Shown here piece by piece: positions 19,433 through 27,363 of a DNA stretch of 64,000 nt. The position numbers and the translations under genes are program-made. The notes beneath the pieces are model-generated. The model was given only the letters and a program-made list of their open reading frames with translations, was not told the origin of the DNA and searched no databases. Numbering within the stretch: the first letter of the stretch is position 1; each line of letters starts with the position of its first letter. This DNA comes from Allocoleopsis franciscana PCC 7113 (GTDB lineage Bacteria > Cyanobacteriota > Cyanobacteriia > Cyanobacteriales > Coleofasciculaceae): NCBI RefSeq assembly GCF_000317515.1, contig NC_019738.1:4180001-4244000 (forward strand). Direction: 5' to 3'.

Positions 19433-20434
19433 ATGAGCAACATTATTGGGATGATAACCGTCCTAGTCGGTGCAGTAGGGGCAGGAGTTTCAGTGTGGTT
19501 TGTATCGAGGCAGCAGCGACAACAGGAGCAAGAGCATCATCAGGAAACAGAGCGTCGCCTCCTCGCTCAACTAGAACAAGAAAGACACCAGCATGAAGAA
19601 GTAGAGCGTCAGCAACAACAGGAGCAAAAACATTATCAGGAAACAGAGCGTCGCCTCCTCGCTCAACTAGAGCAAGAAAGACGCCAGCGTCAAGAGATTG
19701 AACGTCAGCGTCAACAGGAGCAAGAACGTCATCAGGAAACAGAGCGCCGCCTCCTCGCTCAACTAGAACAAGAAAGACGCCAGCACCAAGAAGTAAGTCC
19801 AAAAGACTTGAATCAGGAGCCAAATCAAGAAGCAACCCCGCCAGAGCCTCATTTTCCTTCATGGGATAGTTTTAATCATGTCATTCAAACTGGTATTGGT
19901 GATTTGGAAAAGTCTCTAACTAACTCGTTTGAAGAGGTGGCTACTCCAACTCCAGAAAGAACGCCAAACTTTGTTTTGAAACTGCGCGATCTACTAGCCT
20001 CAGGAAAATGGGAGGAAGCGGACAAGGAAACACTTAAGATTATGCTCCAGGTGGCGGGTCGAGAGAAAAAAGGTTGGCTCGATGTGGCATCCATCCAAAA
20101 CTTTCCATGCGAAGATTTCCGCGTTATAGACCAACTTTGGTTGCAATCCTCTAACGGGCGCTTCGGATTTAGTGTTCAAAAGCACATTTGGAAAAGTGTA
20201 GGAGGAAATCTCAAAGCTGACGACAAAATATATAAAGCCTTTGGCGATCTCGTAGAATGGCGAGTGAATGAAAACTGGCTACAAATCAATGATCTTACCT
20301 TTGAACCATCAGCTCCCGTTGGACATCTGCCTGCTACTGCTGTCAGGTTGGGTGGATTAAGTTGGGGTGTAGATGGGTTTTGGTGGGAAAAAAGAGAAGC
20401 TTACGTGTTTCTTCTTTCCGAGAAAGATTGGTAA
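19433..20434 (+). CDS. Membrane-anchored coiled-coil protein with C-terminal GUN4 domain
   Basis: 333 residues in three parts. Residues 2-24 are a transmembrane anchor (IIGMITVLVGAVGAGVSVWF). Residues about 27-122 are a highly charged coiled coil of three near-identical 32-residue repeats (HQETERRLLAQLEQER core). Residues about 180-333 are a GUN4 domain: LRDLLASGKWEEADKETLKI, IDQLWLQSSNGRFGFSVQK, GDLVEWRVNENW and GLSWGVDGFW. GUN4 domains bind porphyrins; canonical Gun4 activates Mg-chelatase. Here the domain is tethered to a membrane by a rod, so it may be a porphyrin sensor rather than the chelatase cofactor. Start ATG 19433 follows CAGGAGTT. Confidence 0.9.
   Translation: MSNIIGMITVLVGAVGAGVSVWFVSRQQRQQEQEHHQETERRLLAQLEQERHQHEEVERQQQQEQKHYQETERRLLAQLEQERRQRQEIERQRQQEQERHQETERRLLAQLEQERRQHQEVSPKDLNQEPNQEATPPEPHFPSWDSFNHVIQTGIGDLEKSLTNSFEEVATPTPERTPNFVLKLRDLLASGKWEEADKETLKIMLQVAGREKKGWLDVASIQNFPCEDFRVIDQLWLQSSNGRFGFSVQKHIWKSVGGNLKADDKIYKAFGDLVEWRVNENWLQINDLTFEPSAPVGHLPATAVRLGGLSWGVDGFWWEKREAYVFLLSEKDW
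19521..19796 (+). repeat. 96-bp tandem repeat encoding the coiled coil
   Basis: Three copies with a 96-bp period start at 19521, 19617 and 19713, each beginning AACAGGAGCAA and containing CAGGAAACAGAGCG. The copies are nearly identical at the DNA level, implying recent expansion or homogenisation; copy number may vary between strains. Confidence 0.85.
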
Positions 20435-20486
20435 CTTCTAACATCTTCACACAATAGGCCAAAGCGATCATTTTTTTTAAGCCTAT

Positions 20487-21686
20487 TCAAAAGGTCTCGT
20501 TTCCCGTTGGCTCATTGTGGACAAGACCTTGCTTCTGATAGCGATAGGAGGCTACAACGGGGTAAACAATACCGCGTAGCCGATTGATGCAACCAACGGG
20601 ACGATGGACTGCTAGACCGTTCCAGGGAGAAAATCGCAGGTTTTCACAGAAATCGTATTGTTTTTCAAAATTAATGATCTGATGCTTAACGGTAAGACGA
20701 CCGACAGTGAAGAAGGGTGATTCGCTTTCCTTCCAGGTAATCGTGGTATCGTCGATGGACATGTTTGGGCTGGTTTGGAACTGAATACCAAAGTCCCAGC
20801 AGTATTCAGCATCAGGTTTCGCCAGAGATTGAATTAGGTCATCTCGGTAGTAATTATCAGGTTGATTGGGAGCTAAACCGAGTGCTTTGGCGCGATCAAA
20901 GAAGGGAAGTTTAGGAATTCCTGGTCGAGACTGGAATGGAATCCTGTCATGCGGGGGTTGGCTTGAAACTGGAGTAAACGCATATTTAATTACAGCAGGA
21001 TATTCGACAGGAACTAAACTCGTCTTCGAGGCATCAAAATTGGGTTTAAGACCCAAAGCAGAGGCTGAACTACTCCAATACTTTTGTGTTAGTAAACTTT
21101 TCGGAAACTGGCTCGTACCCTTGATGAGTGCTAAGAACTGCCTAGGATGTTTAAAGAGCCACTTCTTTGTTGCCTCGTCTGACTCGACGACAGCAGAAAA
21201 AAAGCCGTAGTAGTCTCTGATGCTTTTAACAAAGAAAAACTCCGAATTGTGAACAATAATGTCCTGGGTTTTCGACTCATAGCTTTGCTCAAGCCGTTCC
21301 CCTTCAACGCCCATCACTTTCACTGCCATTGAGCGGGTGTCTGACACGTAATCATTTTCTACTTGAAAGCGCCCGTTGGCAAATCGCAGCCAAACAGGAT
21401 ATTGTTTGGGTAAAGAAAGTAAGCCTTGCTTAATGGAAATGGCATTGAGTTGCGAAGAAGTCAATGAGGCATGTTTGTTCAATTCGCGTTTAATCACTTC
21501 TTCATCAATGTCAAAGATTTCAAGAGTTCCTTTAACAGCAGCATGACTTTTGGTATGGGTATCTCGCAGCGCCCGCTCTTTGTCTTTATATAGATTATCC
21601 ATGCGGGTCTTGACTTGCTCGACCAGGAGATCGTAGTATTTGCGTTCATCCTGTTCGGGATACTCTGTAAATAATTTCTGGATCAT
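20487..21686 (-). CDS. Catalase-related haemoprotein, probable fatty acid hydroperoxide lyase
   Basis: 399 residues, shorter than a catalase. Candidate distal His is H48 (KSHAAVKG). The catalase-like strand WLRFANGR, then DTRSMAVKVMGVEGE, leads to distal Asn N147 (IIVHNSEFFF). The proximal haem ligand motif RxxxY is R371-GIV-Y375. This is the catalase-related family that converts fatty acid hydroperoxides (allene oxide synthase or hydroperoxide lyase) rather than H2O2. In Nostoc punctiforme such a protein, paired with a cyclooxygenase-like 10S-dioxygenase, is a 10S-hydroperoxide lyase (Brash and colleagues, from memory). The same gene pair stands here, 42 bp apart. AAGGT precedes the ATG. Confidence 0.87.
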   Translation of the reverse strand: MIQKLFTEYPEQDERKYYDLLVEQVKTRMDNLYKDKERALRDTHTKSHAAVKGTLEIFDIDEEVIKRELNKHASLTSSQLNAISIKQGLLSLPKQYPVWLRFANGRFQVENDYVSDTRSMAVKVMGVEGERLEQSYESKTQDIIVHNSEFFFVKSIRDYYGFFSAVVESDEATKKWLFKHPRQFLALIKGTSQFPKSLLTQKYWSSSASALGLKPNFDASKTSLVPVEYPAVIKYAFTPVSSQPPHDRIPFQSRPGIPKLPFFDRAKALGLAPNQPDNYYRDDLIQSLAKPDAEYCWDFGIQFQTSPNMSIDDTTITWKESESPFFTVGRLTVKHQIINFEKQYDFCENLRFSPWNGLAVHRPVGCINRLRGIVYPVVASYRYQKQGLVHNEPTGNETF

Positions 21687-21728
21687 ATTTACCTTCTTTC
21701 GCCGCTGTACAGCTTGTTCATCGACAAC

Positions 21729-23375
21729 TTAAAGATTGAAACTGACTTTGTACTTGCGATCGCTTGGAGGAACATTGCGATTCACTAAATCGGAAACCGT
21801 TTTGGTATTTTGAATAATTTCCCAACCAACGGGAGAAAAGGTATCCTTGTTGAAGATTTTAGGTGATAACAAAGGATTAGTTAAGGCTTGGGAGAAAGCA
21901 TCAATGCCAATTAACCGTGCTACTAGAGGCGGTATAGCGGAATTTTCCCGCACATCTTCAGCGTACAATCCGACAAAAAATTCAATCTTATCAACATGAC
22001 CATATAACTCTTTTAATTTCTGTTGTGCATATTCATCACCGGTAATTTGATTGAAATCAGTCACCCTGGGAAAACCACACATTTCGCGGTAATCATTGTA
22101 GCTGGCTAATTGCGCCTGTCGTCCTAGTTTAATACTGGCTAGTTCAGTAGCATCAATAAAGGTGTAGGGTGTGCCTGAGATTGGGAAATCAGGCGTATTA
22201 AATAAACCTATTCTGGTACCCGGTTGGGAACAAGTCTCTTCCATCAAGGCACCCAACCCTTTATCAATTAACATTTGATTATTCCAAAGGGAATCGTACA
22301 TGGGTGTTTCTTTGCCGTCATATATAAATTTTTCGGGCAGTGCACTATGCCAGCGATAGACCAGACTAAATTCAAGAGCCATCCAATTTTCTCGATACCA
22401 GCTTTCCTTGGCAAAAGCTTCAGGGTCGGCAAAGAATTTAAATTTATAGGGCGTAATGTGGAAAATATACTCTTCCATAATGATATTTAAAACAATCACC
22501 ATGAGAATATTTCTCGCGGTTTGGAATAGCCTTTCATCGTCCCATTCCGGGTAATTTTTTGACAAAATATCACAAATTCGATTATGTTCCCTGATGCATA
22601 AAGTGTTGAGCATGACATAGCCAATTTGGACGTTTGCTCGTTCAACTCCCATTGCAAAGAGCTTGGCTTTCTTTTCGGGGGGTTGTCTTTTCTCATCATT
22701 CAGGGGTGCATGAAGACCCTCAAATTGAGGATCGATAATACTATTCTCAGGATCGGCATAATAAAAGAGTGGATATTCTTCTTCTACCCCATCGTGGCGC
22801 TTGAGTTTCTGGGTTTTAAATTTCCCATCTTTGAAAGCTCTGATAAGATTTGTCTGTTTACGGGTTAACCCGTAAACATTACACATATCAATTTGATGAT
22901 TGGAGGTATTTTTGAAGCGGTTTTGCTGATCGATCCGTAGAAAACTATCAGTAAACCACTGCACCCAATAGGGAAAAAGCAGAGTCGATTTTGGTGAATA
23001 AATCGTTTTTCCATCTCTTTTTTGGAATAAAACCTTTAAGTCTTTGATTTCCGGTAAATTTCCATCTTTGTTAAATTCCGGGTCGGGAGGTAAATGTCGC
23101 CCAGTATAAGTCCGGTCTGTAAGTGAATCCCAAGAGGTATAGGCATCAGTTTTCTTGGGAATGTTTGTCCCTGGAATGCAGGGATCTAGGGTCATTAAGC
23201 TATAGGGAAGGGGGCGAGTCGGAATTTTATAAATGATACTATTCAGAAAAAATTTGTTGATTTTACGTTTCAAAGGTTCATAACTTTGAACTAAATTCCA
23301 CAAGGGTTTGAAATTGCTCAAAGCATAGACTAAAGCTTTGTTGCTTAATCCGTCTCTAGATGTATCTCTTGCCAT
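21729..23375 (-). CDS. Cyclooxygenase-like haem fatty acid dioxygenase (probable linoleate 10S-dioxygenase)
   Basis: 548 residues closely following the animal haem peroxidase/COX plan. VYGLTRKQTNLIRAFKDGKF aligns with COX IYG...LRLFKDGKLKYQ, NTLCIREHNRICDIL matches the REHNRVCD block, and EFSLVYRWHSALPEKF supplies the catalytic Tyr (Y340) and proximal haem His (H343). At the COX distal His position (AQHFTHQFF) this protein reads VQWFTDSFL, so Q139 is kept but Asp143 replaces His. It should oxygenate oleate or linoleate to a 10-hydroperoxide for the adjacent lyase. AAGGA precedes the ATG. Middle gene of a three-gene operon. Confidence 0.87.
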   Translation of the reverse strand: MARDTSRDGLSNKALVYALSNFKPLWNLVQSYEPLKRKINKFFLNSIIYKIPTRPLPYSLMTLDPCIPGTNIPKKTDAYTSWDSLTDRTYTGRHLPPDPEFNKDGNLPEIKDLKVLFQKRDGKTIYSPKSTLLFPYWVQWFTDSFLRIDQQNRFKNTSNHQIDMCNVYGLTRKQTNLIRAFKDGKFKTQKLKRHDGVEEEYPLFYYADPENSIIDPQFEGLHAPLNDEKRQPPEKKAKLFAMGVERANVQIGYVMLNTLCIREHNRICDILSKNYPEWDDERLFQTARNILMVIVLNIIMEEYIFHITPYKFKFFADPEAFAKESWYRENWMALEFSLVYRWHSALPEKFIYDGKETPMYDSLWNNQMLIDKGLGALMEETCSQPGTRIGLFNTPDFPISGTPYTFIDATELASIKLGRQAQLASYNDYREMCGFPRVTDFNQITGDEYAQQKLKELYGHVDKIEFFVGLYAEDVRENSAIPPLVARLIGIDAFSQALTNPLLSPKIFNKDTFSPVGWEIIQNTKTVSDLVNRNVPPSDRKYKVSFNL

Positions 23376-23450
23376 GATTGCTTTTCCTTTTATTTTTTAT
23401 AGATGAAAACGCTTGCTTAGGTTCAATTTTGAGGTCTTGATGAAGTCTTC

Positions 23451-24473
23451 TTACTTCTCCAAATTTTGAATAAGTTTGGGGAGAACTTTTTCTAGATTCT
23501 TGGGACGATAGTCCTTTCGGACTTGCAAACGCTTGATAGTGCTTTCATGAAGATCTTCAATGACATCGCCCACTTCGCGGAACTTGATTCCTGCCAACTT
23601 GAAGAACCCAGGATCGTTCTTAAAATCGCACTCATAATTAGGATTGATGCCTGTGGGAATGACACTTGGATCGAACTCAAGCCCTAATCCAAGCTCACCG
23701 GTTGCATCCATCATCCACTGTAAGGCGGCATCTGATAACCCGCTGTGTTCTTCCGTTCCACCACCAACGCAACCATGTCCGCCCGGAAACCAAACTTGAA
23801 TTACCCGTTGGTTCTCAACTTCAGGATGCTTCTTCATCGGGGTGACGTCGAAAACTTCGCGGATTTCATCGATCGCAACGGCGTGCAACGCATTCTGGAT
23901 CGACTTATTTAACGTGGTGTCGTGGAATCGATACCGCTTATTGAGTTGTTGGTGAAACTTCTTGAAGGCGGGGAGTCCAGGAATCCCAAGAGAGCCGACA
24001 GTGTCGAAACAACCGAGTAAAGTGATCGGGACGCGCTCGCCGTATTGCTCACGGTAATCCGCTGCTATTCGATCCTTTGGTTTAATGTCTCGGTTGCGGT
24101 AAAGCTCGTAAGCTTCGTGTGCTCGGGTAACATGAGGGCGATCTAGGAGACCGGAGCAATAGATCATCCCCGCTAGGCTTCTGACAGTATAAGCACCGCG
24201 ACTGAACCCGAATAGATAAATTTCGTCACCAGCTATATAGTTGAGACTCAGGAACCGATAAGCATCTTCGATGTTTCGATCAATTCCCAGTCCAGTGGCT
24301 CCGCCCAAAAGCTTGTTACTATCCGTTCCAACGCCTTCGTCATAAAACACAATCTGTGGAACTTCATCACTAGCAATGGGCTTCACGGATTGAGCTAGTT
24401 TAACTATATTACTTGGGTAAGGATTCGCTAGCTGTTGCCAAGTTCCATCACAGCAAACAATAAGACGTTTCAT
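23451..24473 (-). CDS. DUF2235 alpha/beta hydrolase, probable lipase (Tle1-like fold)
   Basis: 340 residues. The N-terminus RLIVCCDGTWQQLANPYPSN is the DUF2235 start (CDGTWN type). Nucleophile elbow GFSRGAYTVRSLAGMI gives Ser91, LLGCFDTVGSLGIP offers the acid, and WFPGGHGCVGGG the His. DUF2235 includes phospholipases such as type VI effectors of the Tle1 group, but no secretion context is seen here. Its place as first gene of the dioxygenase-lyase operon suggests it releases free fatty acids from membrane lipids as their substrate; that is inference. A strong GGAGGT lies before the ATG. Confidence 0.85.
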   Translation of the reverse strand: MKRLIVCCDGTWQQLANPYPSNIVKLAQSVKPIASDEVPQIVFYDEGVGTDSNKLLGGATGLGIDRNIEDAYRFLSLNYIAGDEIYLFGFSRGAYTVRSLAGMIYCSGLLDRPHVTRAHEAYELYRNRDIKPKDRIAADYREQYGERVPITLLGCFDTVGSLGIPGLPAFKKFHQQLNKRYRFHDTTLNKSIQNALHAVAIDEIREVFDVTPMKKHPEVENQRVIQVWFPGGHGCVGGGTEEHSGLSDAALQWMMDATGELGLGLEFDPSVIPTGINPNYECDFKNDPGFFKLAGIKFREVGDVIEDLHESTIKRLQVRKDYRPKNLEKVLPKLIQNLEK

Positions 24474-24495
24474 GTTCTACCTCCAATATTTTCAG

Positions 24496-24624
24496 TCAAT
24501 GAAGTGAAGCAATAGCATTAGTCGCAGCATTACTCAGAACCTGTACTTTGTCTTTCATTGAAGGACTAGTATCGATGACGATAATTAAATCAACAGGAGG
24601 TATAGCTCTTCCTTTTTTATTCAT
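24496..24624 (-). pseudogene. N-terminal fragment of a von Willebrand factor A domain protein
   Basis: A 42-codon frame begins at ATG 24624 and stops at TGA 24496, 22 bp before the DUF2235 gene. It reads VDLIIVIDTSPSMKDKVQVL with the MIDAS motif DxSxS (D18, S20, S22), the opening strand and first helix of a vWA domain, then ends. A complete vWA needs about 150 more residues and none is found in another frame. It is a truncated gene, or the surviving leader of the operon. Confidence 0.6.
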
Positions 24625-25083
24625 ATTTATTCGCTTTTTTCAGAGGATTTTAATTAAATAAAATTATTCATGGATAAAGATTTTCATGAGATTCATTCTG
24701 CTAAGTAAGAAACTGTTTTAAGAAAAACTCTAAAACCTAAAACCTGATTTATTCTCCTGAGTTATTCGTTTCATTAATGTTGCCTTTATATACTACTTCC
24801 AAAGATATAAATATTATTCAGCTATTTGGCTAATTTTCTTGGGTATAGATGATATTTTGTAAAATACAATAATATTAATAAACAAAAAGCAACATTATTT
24901 AATGCAGTAACTTGCTGAAAACCTCACGTTTTTAACAAATTAAGCTCAAGCATTTGTCAATATACCTGCGTTTATTTGTGCCTACCTACTTAATAACACT
25001 CCTAGAAGGAGCAGTGCGGAATCTACACTCTCTCATCAATCTTCCATAGAGAAATGAAATCAAGATGAAATTGCTCGATCCAA
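24625..25083. other. AT-rich intergenic region
   Basis: 459 bp, very AT-rich, probably holding the promoter of the leftward lipase-dioxygenase-lyase operon. At 24962-24990 it carries a 29-bp sequence starting ATACCTGCGTTTAT that recurs in similar form at 63539. No other gene seen. Confidence 0.5.
24962..24990. repeat. Dispersed 29-bp repeat, copy 1
   Basis: Shares ATACCTGCGTTTAT and then CCTA-CTACT with 63539-63567; most positions agree. Both copies lie just outside the 3' end of a leftward gene (the DUF305 fragment here, ABC-F there). Confidence 0.5.
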
Positions 25084-25275
25084 TTACTGCTTGTACCAAG
25101 CTTTGCGCCACTGCTTCATCTGGTCAATTTCTTTTTCTTGTGAAGTTAGAATTTCTTGAGCCAATTTCTTCATTTCGGGGCGCTTCGACTTACTCAGTAC
25201 ATCTTGAGCCATAACCAGCGCACCTTCATGATGCGGAATCATGGCTCTGAAGGGAACGTCATTGTTCCCTATCAA
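25084..25275 (-). pseudogene. DUF305 C-terminal fragment
   Basis: 63 residues. MIPHHEGALVMAQDVLSKSK, EMKKLAQEILTSQEKEIDQM and KQWRKAWY is the C-terminal half of a DUF305 protein, a ferritin-like four-helix fold whose MIPHH His pair binds metal. The usual signal peptide and first helical repeat are missing. The only start is a TTG at 25275, 5 bp after the stop of the upstream gene. It is either a 5'-truncated pseudogene fused into this operon or a translationally coupled mini-protein. Confidence 0.6.
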
Positions 25276-25280
25276 TTCAA

Positions 25281-26264
25281 TTAATCTAACGCAGCTTTAA
25301 CCTTTCCATCTGGGCTAAAAGCTACGTAAATGTTGGTATTCCCTCCGCCTTCTCTGGGAGAAACAAACGCACTACCAGGCAGAGGTAAATTTGTTTGATC
25401 GATGTACTCTCCTGAGGCATTACTTAGAGGTCTAATTCGTTGAACTGTCCCATCAGAATTAATGGACACACTATACTCTAGAGTTTGCTTTAAACCAGCA
25501 GGCGATTGCCAACCTTTTTTGAAGTAATTTTTGACCTCTACCACTGGAGAATTATCGTCAGGATTGACCTTGTTATTTGCCGCCACTGGAGAGGCTTCTT
25601 GATGCGTACCCTGTCCAGCACAGGGGGATTCTAATGAAGGTAAATTTGGCGGCAGGGTTGGCGGTACAACGGGATCGCGTCCAGAAAGGGACGGTTCATT
25701 GCTCAATTCAGGTTTCGGACTGGGTATTTGATCTGTCGAAGGGTTAACGGCGACAGGCTGGTCTAAGCTCGTTTGTGAGGGAGTGAGAGTCTGTTTGGCG
25801 AGTCCCTGTTGTGGAGATAACTGGGATGTGGTGGTATCGGGGAGTGGCAGCGCTTCTGGTGATGCAGAAATCGGCACCTCAAGCGGAGGTATCGGCAGCG
25901 TTTGGGAGGGATTGTTCGTACTCTCTGATTGCTGCTCTTTTTGAGAGGGTGAAGGTTCGTACAACGCCATAATTGTTATAGCGATCGCAACCACAGAAAA
26001 TACAGTCCATTTAGCTCCTTGAGCAATAAATTTCCCAAGAAGCAGACGAGGGGCTGGACTAGAAGGCTGAGGTAAACGCTGAGACTTTTTTGTCCCTATA
26101 TTTTGAGTTGATTGCCCTGCTTTTGTCTCTCGAATATCAGGTTTTTCGTTAATCAGAGATTGGGAAAGGCGAGTACGATTTAACTCAATCGCATCATCGG
26201 GTTTTTTCTCGGATTCAAGTGAATTGTTTGGGGCAGAAGGTCGGTTAGCCAATAAGTGTTTCAT
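25281..26264 (-). CDS. Proline-rich membrane protein with conserved C-terminal domain, paralogue 2
   Basis: About 327 residues from ATG 26264 (longer in-frame reading to 26408 overlaps the neighbour and is rejected). Layout: a soluble basic N-terminal 80 residues, one transmembrane helix (AKWTVFSVVAIAITIMALYE), a long Pro/Ser/Gln linker, and a C-terminal domain with VKNYFKKGWQSPAGLKQTLE, YSVSINSDGTVQRIRPLSN and LPLPGSAFVSP. The domain has a TonB-C-like feel (strand-DGTV/Q-strand), but I cannot name it. It is clearly paralogous to the next gene upstream in the C-terminal domain. Confidence 0.75.
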   Translation of the reverse strand: MKHLLANRPSAPNNSLESEKKPDDAIELNRTRLSQSLINEKPDIRETKAGQSTQNIGTKKSQRLPQPSSPAPRLLLGKFIAQGAKWTVFSVVAIAITIMALYEPSPSQKEQQSESTNNPSQTLPIPPLEVPISASPEALPLPDTTTSQLSPQQGLAKQTLTPSQTSLDQPVAVNPSTDQIPSPKPELSNEPSLSGRDPVVPPTLPPNLPSLESPCAGQGTHQEASPVAANNKVNPDDNSPVVEVKNYFKKGWQSPAGLKQTLEYSVSINSDGTVQRIRPLSNASGEYIDQTNLPLPGSAFVSPREGGGNTNIYVAFSPDGKVKAALD

Positions 26265-26301
26265 GGTTGACCTAACGAGTGGATTAACAGTGTTGACGGA
26301 T

Positions 26302-27210
26302 TTAAGGACGCACCTGATTAGAGAGAGAATTCGGTGAGCCTCCACGGCGAGAATTAGATGAGGGACTGGGTTCCCTAACCTCTTCCAAAGAGGCTTCGAC
26401 CTTCCCATCGGGGCGTAATTTTAGGTTAATGCCTGTTTTTCCTCCATCTTCAACTGGAGTCACAAGCGAACTCCCCGGCAAGGGCATATTAGTGCGCTCA
26501 ATGTACTGGGTAGCAGCATTATTTAAAGGCAGAATTTGTTGAATGGTACCATCTGCATTGAGTACAAGACTGTACTGTAAAGGCTCCTCCAAACCAGAAG
26601 GAGGTTTCCAGCCTTTTTTAAAGTAGTTTCTGACTTCTGCAATGATCGTGTTTTGATTCGTGCGGCTATTCTTCTGTGTCGTTCCCGTCGAAGCTACTTT
26701 TTGATCTGGAACCGAATCCAAAGAGGACGGGATTGGCACCGGTGAGGGAGATAGCAACTCAGGCGGAATAACGGGAAGACTGCCGGTAGAATCAGTTCCT
26801 TTCGGGACGTTCCGATTGGGTATCCCTCTAGGGGAGGGGATAACGGGGAGAGTTGGATCTAGACCTTTTGCTGGGGGAGTGGGAAGTACAGTGCCTGGGA
26901 GCGGTACCGTAGGCAGAGGCGAAGGATTCGTCGCGAGAGGGTTTTTTCCCAGCCCGTCTAGGGGCGGGGATAAATCAGGTAAGGGATATAGAGGGGATGG
27001 CAACAGCTCATCCGGTAATGGAGTGTTCGGCAAATCTAGAGGAGGCGTCGGCACGGTTGAGAGGGGATTTTCCGCCAGCGGTGAAGGTGGCTTGTCGGTT
27101 TCGGTTAACAGTGAAGGCTCTCTCATCAACGCCAAGGCTACGCCTACCACCACCACAACAAATGCCGCGAATTTAGCTTCTTGAGGAATTTTCGTCCAAA
27201 ACGATTTCAT
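26302..27210 (-). CDS. Proline-rich membrane protein with conserved C-terminal domain, paralogue 1
   Basis: 302 residues. It opens with a short cytoplasmic segment and one transmembrane helix (AKFAAFVVVVVGVALALM), then about 150 residues of Pro/Leu/Ser linker. The domain shared with the downstream gene follows: VRNYFKKGWKPPSGLEEPLQ, YSLVLNADGTIQQILPLNN and MPLPGSSLVTPVEDGG. The terminal 25 residues are Ser/Arg-rich. GAGGTTTAACC precedes the ATG and AGGTCAACC the paralogue's ATG, so even the leaders are alike. A tandem duplication; likely envelope-spanning, role unknown. Confidence 0.78.
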   Translation of the reverse strand: MKSFWTKIPQEAKFAAFVVVVVGVALALMREPSLLTETDKPPSPLAENPLSTVPTPPLDLPNTPLPDELLPSPLYPLPDLSPPLDGLGKNPLATNPSPLPTVPLPGTVLPTPPAKGLDPTLPVIPSPRGIPNRNVPKGTDSTGSLPVIPPELLSPSPVPIPSSLDSVPDQKVASTGTTQKNSRTNQNTIIAEVRNYFKKGWKPPSGLEEPLQYSLVLNADGTIQQILPLNNAATQYIERTNMPLPGSSLVTPVEDGGKTGINLKLRPDGKVEASLEEVREPSPSSNSRRGGSPNSLSNQVRP

Positions 27211-27363
27211 GGTTAAACCTCAGGATGATCACGATGGAGCTGACGGCTGTTTCCAGATTAACCGTTACCTATCCCCTCTGGTAGAGGCACGGCAGAATCA
27301 ATATTGTGCCTAAGCCGAGATATTAGGGTTGTTCTGACAATGGGAGATGATTTTGGACAACTT

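Noticed and set aside
20487-21686. Annotation as a true catalase
   Set aside because: Too short, and paired with a fatty acid dioxygenase; catalase-related hydroperoxide-metabolising family fits better.
26816-27184. Plus-strand 122-residue Gly-rich open frame
   Set aside because: Antisense shadow of the proline-rich membrane protein; Gly/Arg composition is what reverse-complemented Pro codons give.
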